Positions 46,910-57,638 of a stretch of DNA of 64,000 nucleotides are shown in pieces. Within the stretch, counting starts at the first letter, position 1. The number at the start of each line of letters is the position of its first letter. Under the pieces are notes generated by a model. It was not told the origin of the DNA and did not search any database. It saw only the letters and a program-made list of their open reading frames with translations. Source of the stretch: Petrosia ficiformis (lineage: Eukaryota > Porifera > Demospongiae > Haplosclerida > Petrosiidae); NCBI GenBank assembly GCA_947044365.1, contig OX345636.1, forward strand, positions 62,300,537-62,364,536, given 5' to 3'. The position numbers were made by a program, and so were the translations under genes.

Positions 46910-47478
46910 CTCAAGGCAAAATAGGAGGAGGATTAACAAAGAAGGAAGAAGAGGAGGAAAAGGAGAAGGTAAGGAGAGAAGAGGAGGATGATAAGAAGAT
47001 ATGGAGACGCTGTGTATATATACATGTACCTTTTCAGTTTCTTGATCAGCAAAATTAATACTAAAACTCCTCTGGTATGGCTGACAAGTCATCAGAACCA
47101 GCTGGTTCCAAGAAGTATGGGATAACAAATGCATCTCTATACCACTGTCAATATTGCAACTGAAAAGAAATAGACATAATTATATAGACATAGAGATAAA
47201 CAGGTAGGTAGATACACATGTAGCCATGCAGACATACAAACAGACAGACAGATAGATACATACATATCATGTAGATAGATGTTCATTTCATACTAGTTAT
47301 CATGTCTTCTGATATAGCTTCGTCTACTGACTGCTGAAACTAAACACTCAAAAGGGTCATAACTTTATTTTATAGAAATGCAAGCTATTGAGAGAACAAG
47401 AGAGAAATATGATGACCAGGAGGAAGACAAGGAAGAGCAGGAGGAAGAAGAGGAAGACAAGAAGGAGGCTGGGGAAGG
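46910..47478 (+). CDS. Acidic low-complexity exons, unknown gene
   Basis: An exon ending at 46968 reads GGGLTKKEEEEEKEK before a GTAAGG donor. Another, 47376-47478, reads MQAIERTREKYDDQEEDKEE then acidic residues and GEG before GTAAG. Good splice sites but low complexity; could be coincidental GA-rich sequence. Confidence 0.3.
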
Positions 47479-47971
47479 GTAAGAAGAAAAAATAATGTTA
47501 CTGGAGTAATAGGCATACTATACCATTATTGCTATAGTGAATAGATGAATGGATAGACAGATGTACCAAATGATATATGAATGAATGAACATATAATGAT
47601 AAATGGATACACCAATGATTGAATGAATATTAAATAAAACAAGCTGGATAGATAGAGTAGAACGATGGAATGATAAATGGATAGCGACTGAATAAATAAG
47701 CCACCCATATTCTCTAAACCTGATACACACTGTAGATATTGGAAGCAAAATCGTCAACAGTTCATTCGTACACATACCTGAAATGACTTCAAATTTTCTG
47801 TTTGTAGCTGGATACGAAGAGGAGTACTGTACAAATCCACCTCATTATTATTTTAAATTTCAATTATAATTATTGTGGAAAGTTATTATTTAATAATTCT
47901 TGTTTATATCATTGTCAATTTTCAGCTTATAATTTAGGCAGTACCTAAGCGCAAACATACCCAACTATAAC

Positions 47972-48579
47972 CAGGGCCACTGAGAGGGGGGTCAACAGGG
48001 GCAACTGCCCCGGGGCCCCACATTCTCTTGGGGCCCCAAAACGTTTTGACCATTATTATATAGATGAGCTTACTGAATTATAGGAAACACGATTATAAAT
48101 CTATAATTCAACCTCAATGTATGTATAATCAATTATTAATTATAAAAGGTGGACCTTTCTGGCCTCCTGTTTAGCAAACATATCTATAACATTATCAAAG
48201 TTTAACTTCCTGGAAAGTTCACATTCAATTGACAAAATACCAAGGTCGGATAGACAATCCTGAGTCATTGTTGTGCGCAGGTAATCCTTAATTTACTAAA
48301 GGACTGTTCAGCTTCTGCTACAATAACAGGAATGGTGCAGAAAATCCATAATGCAGTACAACAGTTAGGAAACAACGATTGGAGTCTGTACTTATAAAGA
48401 CTATTAAGCTGTAACGAAAAAGAGGTGACGTGACACGTGTAATATAATGCTGAAACAGCAATTATTGTTAATAACACGCAATTAATTAGTTAACCAGACC
48501 CACTATGAATAATTAATTAGCTTAAAATTTTTGGCGCGCTTCGCGCACCCTGGACCCTTTCAAACTCTCAGCGGCCCTG
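47972..48579 (-). mobile_element. hAT deletion derivative with perfect TSD
   Basis: TIRs CAGGGCCACTGAGAG and CAGGGCCGCTGAGAG (complement), flanked by the 8-bp duplication ACTATAAC at 47964-47971 and 48580-48587. On the minus strand the 608-bp element keeps only the C-terminal dimerisation region of the transposase: CCTALWIFCTIPVIVAEAEQ, SFSKLRI, then after a frame change DCLSDLGILSIECELSRKLN and FDNVIDMFAKQEARK. DNA-binding finger and catalytic core are deleted. Non-autonomous. Confidence 0.93.
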
Positions 48580-48827
48580 ACTATAACTAGAAGTAGTCCC
48601 ACATTAGCACTAAATATATTACTATATACCTCAACAAACACTATCTATTGCACAAACTCACTAGTCTTTCTTCTGTGAATATAATAACGCTCCTTTTTGT
48701 CGGACATTCCGTACCCCGCCCACATGAATTATTCCATGCATAGAAAAAACAAAGGGCCTGCGTAATTTGAGCAAATTGATTTTGCTGTTAAATTTCAAAT
48801 TTCCAAATAATTGTATTACAGTAAAGA

Positions 48828-48978
48828 GTCCAACACCACCCATACTCGGGTGCTATAACCGCTCTCTCTACCACTGCAACTTCAATTACTACAACGTAGT
48901 AAGAAAGTATACTAAGTAATTCCAGTTGCATTGGTAGAGAGAGCGCTATAGCGTCCGAGTATAGGTGGTGTCCGATAA
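48828..48978. repeat. Foldback with 50-bp arms
   Basis: CACCACCCATACTCGG, CCGCTCTCTCTACCA and TGCAACT are mirrored by AGTTGCA, TGGTAGAGAGAGCG and CCGAGTATAGGTGGTG around a spacer with CTACAACGTAG. Confidence 0.85.
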
Positions 48979-48979
48979 T

Positions 48980-50310
48980 TGATACTTTACTCCATTTTGT
49001 TAAAAGTTTTAACGATATTCATCCTTCATTAAATTCTTGTTGTAGATACTTATACATTTACTGGATCAGTGTTACCAGGAGCCCATAAGAAGATGGTTGC
49101 AAAGCGTGCTAGAATTGAAGAAATGAGAGAAGTTAGCACTAAGTTTTTACTCTTTGTATAGAGCTGTGTAATTCTACAAGGGATTCTATATATAAGCAGC
49201 AGCAAGTGTAATTGGAAGTCCAAAACGCAAGTCAGTCTTATAAGCCCGTTATGAAGGTAAATAGTCTCTCCAAAAAAACTCTATATGACTCACCATTTTC
49301 ACTTCTTTAATAACAAATAACTCTAAACAATTTATATCAGCTCTCTTCAGTCTGCCTGCTATATCTTTAATCGAGCTACGGAAACACCTTCCATATATGG
49401 AAATATCACTGCAAGTGTTTCTATGAGATGTAAAACACTACAGTATAGGCAGTTACACACTCCATCTGCTTATGATCTCCTGGTGTTACTTTACACCAAA
49501 TACAAATTTAGGTTTGAGGGCTTCTTTGCTTCTTCTATAAATCTAAAAGTTATTCAGTTAATAACTGTCCTATTTGTGAGATATGTATACTGCCCATTGC
49601 ACTGATATAGCTATAGCCATGTGCATGGTCACTTGTGCACGTCATCTGTGTGTTTCAGTGCATGTGTTACACACAGTGGTGCAATCACACCGATGAGTCT
49701 CACAACAGCGGCCAGCAATGTATAAATTTACATTTTATATTCGTATAAACTTGTGGTTTGCGCTGCATTGGTTAGAAGATTATTCATTTGCCTTAGAAAC
49801 ACCACTTCTTCGTGCAGACATGATAATAATTAAAGACATAAAGCTATTATAATTATACTAAATATACTATGGAGTTTGACTTAAACTAGTCATCAGTGCT
49901 GACTGAAAAAAATAAAGCAACAGACATCATTGTGAAAAATACTAGGTTATATTAATTTAACTAGTTTCAATGCAATTCTATTTTCCTCTCTAAGTTGATT
50001 TGTTTTTCCCGTCAGGTAACATTTACAAGTCACAATTCATTTGATTTTGATCTATATTGCATATATCAGAGAGTACGGTAGTACTCTCTATGTAGGGATG
50101 GCATGGAAAAACAATGGCCGCCTATACATTTCAATTGCAAGTGATGAGCTGAAATCTCTGCTAAAATTATAGAACAAGTCTTAACACACACATATTTTTT
50201 GATATCTAGTGTTCTTATGACTAACAACATCCTCTAGACAGCTGGAGATCATCTTTAAGGTAGAGAACCGGCAGGTAGCAAAACTGGCAAAATGTTCATC
50301 ATATTATTAT
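48980..50310. other. Gap, mostly without features
   Basis: A weak exon-like segment at about 49047-49131 (plus) reads TYTFTGSVLPGAHKKMVAKR. Otherwise nothing recognisable. Confidence 0.4.
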
Positions 50311-50311
50311 T

Positions 50312-50602
50312 ACAAGAATAATAAAAGACATTTTCAATAAAAATGATAGAAGATGTAGGGATGTCAAAACCCAAAAAGGATGTGAACAAGGTTAGGTGGG
50401 ACCCAAATTTAAACAAACCACTTCCATATAAGCGTACATAAGTACAACTATTTTTATTTTGCTTTTAAAGTACTTATGTAGGCTTATATGGAAGTGTTTT
50501 GTTTAAATTTGGGTCCCACTTAACCTTGTTCGCATCCTTTTTGGGTTTTGACATCCCTACATCTTCTATCATTTTTATTGAAAATGTTTTTTATTATTCT
50601 TG
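50312..50602. mobile_element. Large palindrome, copy 1
   Basis: Arms of about 130 bp: ACAAGAATAATAAAAGACAT, TAGGGATGTCAAAACCCAAA and CATATAAGCGTACATAAGTA are mirrored by TACTTATGTAGGCTTATATG, TTTGGGTTTTGACATCCCTA and ATGTTTTTTATTATTCTTGT. No coding. Same family as 55378-55690, with a partial arm at 50840-50905. Confidence 0.9.
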
Positions 50603-51196
50603 TTTTCATTATTTTTTGTGAATGTAAGTTAGTTATAGTATTGACATTTTTTCAAACTTAAAATAAATATTGGTAGTCAATATTAACCATTTTATATAGT
50701 GATCGAAATTCAGTGAAAATGACTTGTACATAAGCATAAAGTACTATAATTTAATAATAAATGTTAGATATAGAGAATGAATGATTTTGAAATGTATTGC
50801 TGAGTTACCATCCCAATCTTGTTCCTGTGTTGTTTTGTTGTTTTGATATCCCTATATACTATTCCAATGTTAAAAATGTTTTTTATAGTTCTTTATTTTT
50901 TCTTTATTTTAGTAAAAGAATATGAAGAGCTTCCGAAAAGCTAAAACTAGTAATTACAGTAATAACTAACTACTTTTTTATGTTATATTATAAATAGCAT
51001 GCTTATTTACTACCTTTTGTTATTGTTATTATTATTCTTATTTTACTTTGTAATAATATTATGTAGTTGTATTATTTATTTATAAATTATTATGTAGACT
51101 GACATTTAAACTGTCACTAGTCAGCCCCACCTTTTCTAAATGAAATAGCTCCACCCTTTTAAAATGCAGATGTAGTTTAGGAATGTGCACGTCAAG

Positions 51197-51226
51197 TTAC
51201 GTCACATCTGCACTGAGTATAAATAG
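51197..51226 (+). promoter_or_regulatory. Putative core promoter (CRE-like site and TATA box)
   Basis: TTACGTCA (51197-51204), matching an ATF/CREB-type site, and TATAAATAG (51218-51226) precede an ATG at 51258 by about 32 bp from the TATA box, giving a very short leader. Confidence 0.5.
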
Positions 51227-51257
51227 GAATTTGTAGCTTTTTTGGCAGAATTTTGAA

Positions 51258-51492
51258 ATGGATAAAGACCCAGTAAGTGCTATATGAAATTTTATTGTGC
51301 CAATGTTGAAAAGTTTTTTTAAAATTATAGTTTAACTGTGATGAGTTTGATAAATTCCTCTCTGGGCTATCCAGAGAGGAATTAGAGAAATTGGATATCC
51401 CAAGTAAGTGCTTTATTATTGACAATCATAATGATATTGTGAATATTGTTTCTTTTGAATTATAGAAACAGAAAAGGAGCAAAAGAAGTTAA
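51258..51492 (+). CDS. Possible 37-residue microprotein gene
   Basis: Three exons with canonical GTAAGT donors and TATAG acceptors join in phase: 51258-51272 (MDKDP), 51331-51403 (FNCDEFDKFLSGLSREELEK then LDIP), 51466-51492 (KQKRSKRS, TAA). The result has an acidic helix followed by a basic tail. The FLSGLSREELEKLD stretch faintly recalls the acidic N-terminus of tropomodulins. Alternatively exon 2 splices to 51927-51961 (MSHRKNIQFDRT) and onward to the low-complexity exon at 52.07 kb, giving a longer protein. No homologue known to me. Confidence 0.45.
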
Positions 51493-52069
51493 ACTATTAA
51501 AAATTTTTAATTATAATCAGCTATATATAAATATTTAATTTTAATATAACTTTTACAACAAAATTCATTAATAAACTGAAAATTTAAGTCAGTACAATAT
51601 TAGTATAAAAAATCAAGAGGTATGAATGTGTAGGTTAACATGAATAAGAAATGAAACTTTAATTCACCTTTCAACTCAGAAGTATTTCCAGAATATCATT
51701 AAAATTCTAATGTATTATCGTAATTAAGATAATTATATTCAACTATTGTCATAATTATGAATAATTAAGATAACTATAATATTATTCAACTATCATTACT
51801 TAATTAATATTTATATAAAAGCAGTAGACTACCATTATTATTGCTACAGGTTTACTATAGATAATATTAAGTGAGTAATGTGTTAGGATTTACTCTGTAT
51901 ATATCACTACATTCATTCTTCTGTAGTGTCCCACCGAAAAAATATACAATTTGATAGAACCGTAAGCAAAATGTTTTATATAATTTATAGTAGTAACTGT
52001 TTTTATTTGCTTCAAACCGGCAATTCTGTTTTGAATGTCATATGATAAGTGCAACTCTTTTTTTTCTTC

Positions 52070-52338
52070 ACCTTCAAAGTATAGATACTATAACACAGTC
52101 TCCTCCACCACCACCATCTCCACCACCACCTCCAGCAACATCACCATCCAGATCACCATCACCATCGCCACCACCAGCTGCAGAAAACGAGAAAAGAGGG
52201 AGAAGAGGACGAGGAAGGGGAGATAGGGGAGGGCGAGAAGGAAGTGGAGGAGCACGTGGAGGAAAAAGAGGAGGACGGGGAGGAAGAGGAGGAGGACGAG
52301 GAGGAAGAGGCAAAGAACAGAAGGGAAGAGGAGGATGA
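52070..52338 (+). CDS. Low-complexity exon: proline run then RGG repeats
   Basis: After an acceptor near 52080 one frame gives SIDTITQSPPPPPSPPPPPA, SRSPSPSPPP, then RGRRGRGRGDRGGREG and GGRGGRGGGRGGRG, stop. RGG boxes bind RNA in nuclear and nucleolar proteins. The other two frames are also long and open: one Ser/Thr- then Lys/Arg-rich, one His- then Glu-rich (EEDGEEEEEDEEEE) running on to 52368. Which frame is used cannot be decided here. It lies downstream of the microprotein exons on the same strand. Confidence 0.4.
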
Positions 52339-52485
52339 CGAAAAGGAAGAGATGAAAAGAAATTTATAATTATTAACAACTATTATTAAAGACATAAAAG
52401 ACTTGTAGACTTCTTTTTTTTGTAGATGCATGACAATTGTTCTTATAGTATAATTATGTAAATTATTATAATTATTATATTATTA

Positions 52486-52860
52486 TTATATCTGTATTGT
52501 TTTGAAGAAAAAAATATATATTACATATTGGCAATGTGGACATTTTCTAGATGGGCCTGGGTTACGCTCAACATCTCCAGCCATAACTAAGAGGAGACTT
52601 AAAATAATGCTAACCAGAATAAATGGCATTTTGCCATGGAAACAACATTTACTATTTGCAAAGCTATTTCTACAAAATGTTTTAACATTAGATGGACAAA
52701 AACATCCAATAGTCATTCTCCACTGCTGCAGTGAAATCATATTTATAGGCACAAACGAAATTTGAAAGATACAAAGGTTGACTAACAGATTGTGACAAGT
52801 GTGTGTATAAATGTTATCTGTACAGTTAACAGTAATGTATAGTGTATGTATGCAAGACAA
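52486..52860 (-). CDS. ORF with hydrophobic leader and canonical 2A peptide
   Basis: The minus-strand frame contains MPFILVSIILSLLLVM directly followed by AGDVERNPGP (52553-52581) and SRKCPHC. DVERNPGP fits the 2A ribosome-skipping consensus exactly. In sea urchin and other invertebrate proteins, and in some non-LTR retrotransposons, a hydrophobic leader joined to 2A gives dual targeting. The frame ends soon after CPHC, so the downstream protein is missing or spliced. It is probably a fragment of an element whose decayed relative is at 180-458. Confidence 0.6.
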   Translation of the reverse strand: MSCIHTLYITVNCTDNIYTHTCHNLLVNLCIFQISFVPINMISLQQWRMTIGCFCPSNVKTFCRNSFANSKCCFHGKMPFILVSIILSLLLVMAGDVERNPGPSRKCPHCQYVIYIFFFKTIQI

Positions 52861-52865
52861 AGAGG

Positions 52866-53480
52866 GTATAATTAATTAAGTAAACAGCAAGATAAAATTA
52901 CTACTAAATAGGAGTGGTGTATGTATCAACGTAATTACTATAACTTATCTCAATAATTATTAGTGAGGAGATCTTCAACCAGCACTTCAACTTTTTAAAC
53001 AGAAGAACTGTAGAACACTCGTGACAGTTGAAGAAGAGAGTCTTAGACATAAAACGATTGCTTCACATGAGGACAAAGACACGAATGCGCATGAACAATT
53101 AATTCCACGTGGCTAAATTAATGAATACACTTATAAAAATGGCGTCCAATTTGAGATCAAATCTTCGCAGTCGTTGAGACTGTCTTCTTTCATAGCATCT
53201 GAAGATATCATCTCCATACTTGTACATCAGAATTTTACAACGAATGCGTTTGGAATAGTGATAGAGTCATTGTGATAGTTCAACAAACAAAAAAATGATT
53301 TGTCTGGGAGGGACCTGAAAACATGGCGAATGTTTGACTTTCAATTTGTGTTAAATCTGTTATTTAGCAGTATAGAGTCTTTCAAATTCGTTCTTTCTCC
53401 CAAATGATTGTTCAGATAGTGTTCCATATTTTGTTTTGGAGCGTAATTTTTGCTACGATAATGGAAAACCTACATTCATA
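52866..53480. other. Gap upstream of the LINE
   Basis: No gene recognised; a 12-codon frame (MASNLRSNLRSR) at about 53141 is too short to support. Confidence 0.4.
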
Positions 53481-53481
53481 T

Positions 53482-54990
53482 GGAGTAAGTACCAACTTAT
53501 CCAAGTCTGAGTTAAGAAATCTATTTAATATTGGTATAAATGGTAAATGTTGGCGTATTATTGAAAGCTAGTACACTGCAGCATATAGTAGGATTCATGT
53601 GGATGGTGCAATATCCAACCCTTACCTTATATCCAGAGGTGTTAAACAAGGATCTGTTTTGTCCCCAATATTATTCTTAATTGTCATTGACCCACTGCTT
53701 AAAACCTTGAGAGATAATAATGCTGGATTATCTGTATATGGTACGTATATTGGTGGTGCTGCCCATGCTGATGATCTTCGCACTGCTACTGCCACTAAGA
53801 ATTCTATTATTCAACAGGTCGCATCATTGAAGAATTCACTTCAGCCAATCACTTAAAGCTCAATTCATCCAAAACTGAAATAATTAAAATTTCTCGTAAT
53901 TTCCCAGATCCAGAACCTATTCAAGTATCGAATTGGGACGTGACAACCGTAGCAAGTGCTAAATGTTTAGGCGTCTGGTGGCAGTTTAATCTATCTGCTT
54001 TGAGAGCCGTTCAAGAAAATATCAGTAAAGCTAGAAGAGCCTTTTTTGCACTTGGCGAAATTGGTGCATTTCAGGGTAGTTTAAACCCGTTATCTGCCAG
54101 TAGTATTTATGAATCTTGTGTTATTTCCATCTGGTTATATGGCTGTGAAACATGGCTATTGGATTCATCTTGTATTCTTTTACTTGATCAATTTCAGTAC
54201 GAAATCGGCCGTCGCATACTAAAATTACCAAAGCACTTTTCTGGTCATGTTGTCAGAATTTGTTTATGTTGGCCTTCTATGTCATCTCGAATATTAGCTC
54301 GTAAATTGAGTTTTCTCGCCAAATTATTGCAATCTGAGAAGAGTACATTAAGCTCACAAATGTTCACCTCGGTAGCTATTATTGATGCCTATGATGTTTC
54401 AATTATCCAACAGTGCAGGATGCTGGAATCCAACATTGGTACTAGTGTTCTAAAGTTATGTTTGGAATGTCCAGAGGATGCTATTTCAATTGTTCGCTCT
54501 GAGAAATCTAACATATTTGATAGAGATATTGTTAACCTTATCACCTCTTCACTTACCCACCCATCCGCTCACTTAGTGGCTTCAGTTGCACAAAGTGTTT
54601 CCTGGTATCGTTTATGGGATTTGGCTTTGGATAGAGGAGTGCGAGGTACCAATCAACTGCAACGAATTGTATACCACTTAAGTCGTCCAATTTTTTCGAA
54701 TTTCTCGTGTCCTTTATGTGATACTACCTTGACTCCGACAACAACATGGCTATCACATCTCTGCAACTCTCACTCAATTACAAATGGCCCCATTCATCTG
54801 TCTGTTGAGGAAGTAATTTATGCCCTTAAAAGTGAAAGTGTGGACACTATCTTTAACCTTTATTTTCCTACATAATTCTTAATTATTATCATTAATTTTA
54901 TTAATATTAGCGTAATTATTATTCTGTTTGTTTAATTTATGTGCTATACTCTGTGAGTCTTGCATTAATAACCTTTGAACCTTTGAACCT
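53482..54990 (+). mobile_element. 5'-truncated LINE with one frameshift
   Basis: RT motifs: LFNIGINGKCWRIIES (with stop at 53571), SRGVKQGSVLSPILFLIVID, then AHADDLRT, the catalytic box with His in place of the usual Tyr/Phe. A frame change near 53815-53830 separates this from LKLNSSKTEIIKISRN and ASAKCLGVWW. The remaining 311-codon frame runs through SIWLYGCETWLLDSS to a terminal zinc finger CPLCDTTL...WLSHLCNSH. The 3' end carries a (ACCTTTGA)n-type tail (54970-54990). Endonuclease absent; element inactive. Confidence 0.88.
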
Positions 54991-55376
54991 GGGAACATGG
55001 AGGAGAAAGCGTAAGCATAGTAATAACGTTTGTATGCAAATAAATTCTTACAATAATGAATATAATATCTATTAATATTAAGCCAATGTATAATAACATC
55101 ATATATATACTATGATAAGCATTGGAATACTGAATGGTTGACACAGTGACTGACACTAGGACTGCAGACAGTGCTGTCAGTGAAATAGAGAATAGATATC
55201 ATCTGTAAGTGAAAAATAATGCATAAATAATTCATATATACAACAAACTGACCTTCATTAATGAACAAATTTTAATGAATATATAATTGTATGATTACAT
55301 GATATACTATAACTTACACCAGTATTTCTGCAATCAACAAAAAATATTCACCCCATTCAGAGAAAAAACAATGGAA
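54991..55376. other. Gap, AT-rich
   Basis: No features beyond short AT-rich frames. Confidence 0.5.
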
Positions 55377-55377
55377 A

Positions 55378-55690
55378 CAAGAATAATAAAAAACATTTTC
55401 AATAAAAATGAAACAAGATGTAGGGACGTCAAAACCCAAAAAGCATGCAAATAAGGTTGGGAGGCTTACATAGTACCCAAAATTAAACAAACCACTTCAA
55501 TATAACCCTACATAAGTACAGCTCTTTGTATTTTGCTTTATAGCAGTGTAAGTACTTATGTAGGGTTATATTGAAGTGGTTTGTTTAATTTTGGGTACTA
55601 TGTTAGCCTTCCAACCTTGTTTGCATGCTTTTTGGGTTTTGACGTCCCTACATCTTGTTTCATTTTTATTGAAAATGTTTTTCATCATTC
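55378..55690. mobile_element. Large palindrome, copy 2
   Basis: Same family as 50312-50602: AACAAGAATAATAAAAAACA, GTAGGGACGTCAAAACCCAA and TACATAAGTACAGCTC arms with complements after a short loop near 55535. No coding. Confidence 0.9.
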
Positions 55691-56178
55691 TATATATGTA
55701 TATATATATATAAGCTATATAATTTACAATGATCTGTGGAACAAGTGTTGTGAGATGTATAATTGCTTCTTAAGAAACTGATAAAACTGAAATCATGATA
55801 GTATTCACTATACTGGAATAAAATTAAACATCTTGCTACTTTCAACCACCTCTCATATCCTTGTATTGAGTATATACTATCACAGAAGTATCCTATAGCA
55901 TGAGTATGCATACTCATGCTATGGGATATTTATAATCACTTGGGTGTTGTAATGAATAATAATGTTTCTGTACGAGCAAAACTACTTATAGGTTCTCCCT
56001 AGTGTTTGGTTCTCCATAGTGTTATAGTTTGTGTTTATAACTGAAACATTCGCTACCCTCTGCTGTATAAAACCCTACAGATCACTTGAAACTTTTCCAG
56101 CCCTATATACACATATAATGTGTAAAACTGCCTACAAATTTTAATAATTAATTATTTAATTCAGGTTAGATGCTTAAT

Positions 56179-56648
56179 TCATTTAGCCAGTTCTTCCTCA
56201 AAGTCTAATTTAATGGAGCATATGTTTGAAGATAAATTATAACAAGTTCCAGCATTTACATGCATCTACACAGAATAAGAAATAAACAATACTTTCAATA
56301 GACTCTCACCAGTGAATTTAAAATCTGCGGTTTGGCAGTATTTCCTGATAACATCCTCTTTGCGTAAGTGCATTTGGACTATTTTGAAGAGGTCAATATA
56401 TTTCAAATCTTTCAATGCACATAGAATACGGTTCCATGTTACTTCACATGTCTCTGACTCTATCCACTTGGCCAGGACTTTCTCCAAAATATCCTCAGGA
56501 GACGTTGCATTAATCAATTTTCGAAATTGCATGCGGTCATTTTCTTTAACCCTTAATTCTCTTGCAAAATCTTCCCAGTTAGCTGATTTGGTTTTCAGTA
56601 ACTTGTAAATATCATATGTGTCTAGTCGTTTCATACGGATCCTTTTAC
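56179..56648 (-). CDS. Death-domain protein, last exons
   Basis: Exon 56648-56310 (acceptor AAAG, donor GTGAGA) reads DIYKLLKTKSANWEDFAREL, then RVKENDRMQFRKLINATSPE, DILEKVLAKWIESETCEVTW and NRILCALKDLKYIDLFKIVQ. This has the Trp, Leu and core spacing of a death domain (six-helix adaptor fold). The final exon 56204-56179 continues in phase, DFEEELAK and stop. Upstream, ALIKIPFGPNYNYFYYTPLK at about 57200-57130 is probably part of an earlier exon, since the left-locus paralogue has the same segment. Lies just downstream of the caspase-like gene; possibly a separate gene. Confidence 0.65.
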
Positions 56649-56729
56649 CTTTATGATATAAAAACAATACATATGAAGTGGTTTTATTAATATTTACAAT
56701 CAATAACAGTTTGAAGGACCTCAAGGATT

Positions 56730-57638
56730 TAGTAGACTGAATATCATACTGTAATCAATCCTTGCTGTGGTGAGGGTTCTGTGCTGCATGACATAATCAA
56801 CCCTTCCCTGTATAGGTGCATGGAACTGAAGGTTACCATAATGTTTTTGTTGGTTCATCTGTTTGTCAAATATTCATGGTAATTACTAGTTGACTTCAAA
56901 TTATACGACAATAAAAAAAGAATTAATGCTTTTCCTAATTCAAACTCCCAATATTGTTAAGTTGGCAGAAAATATTCTAATACACAAACAGACAGTCATA
57001 CAAAATGAATCAGAGTACCCCTCAGTCCTGCATTAAGCTTTATAGGTGAGGGTTAAACGATGATTAACATGGTTAAATAAAACATTGCATGATATATGTG
57101 CATGTATAATTCAGGAAGCCTTTTAGTGGTGTGTAATAGAAATAGTTATAATTTGGACCAAAAGGAATCTTGATCAGAGCTCTACTATATTTAATTTGGC
57201 AGTGACTTTTTGGGTCAAACACAAAGACACATAGATGTATACACACACACACACAAACACACACAACCGTATAACACTACATACTTGTACACATAGAAAA
57301 AATACATTTACTCATGGTCTTCCCATAGGAAAAATGAGGTTTGGAAGGGGTGTATAAAGTCCCTAAACTTTCATCTTAAACAAGCAGTGTACTGCACATT
57401 CCTTCCTTTTTTGTCCATTCAGTGCTAGTTTTGTCACAAAATGTAGTTGCTTATTCACTTAAGGTAGTTGGTGCACTTTCATGTGGAACAATCATCACAT
57501 AATGGTGTTATCACTACAAACAGATTTGCTATCTATTGTGACAAAATTAAAACCTACAATTTATTACTAATCTGCTATGTGCATAATATTATTTACAATT
57601 ACATGCATTGGTTAGCTCTTCTTCAATTATTATTCTAC
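56730..57638 (-). other. Upstream region of the death-domain gene
   Basis: Apart from the KIPFGPNYN segment and a CA tract (57240-57262), nothing coding is resolved. A diverged copy of part of it lies at 5130-5345. Confidence 0.5.

Noticed and set aside
46877..47134. Minus-strand ORF rich in Leu, Pro and Ser
   Set aside because: Antisense of GA-rich sequence; the plus strand has better splice-site support.
52074..52431. Minus-strand Pro- or Ser-rich ORFs
   Set aside because: Antisense readings of the GA-rich low-complexity exon.
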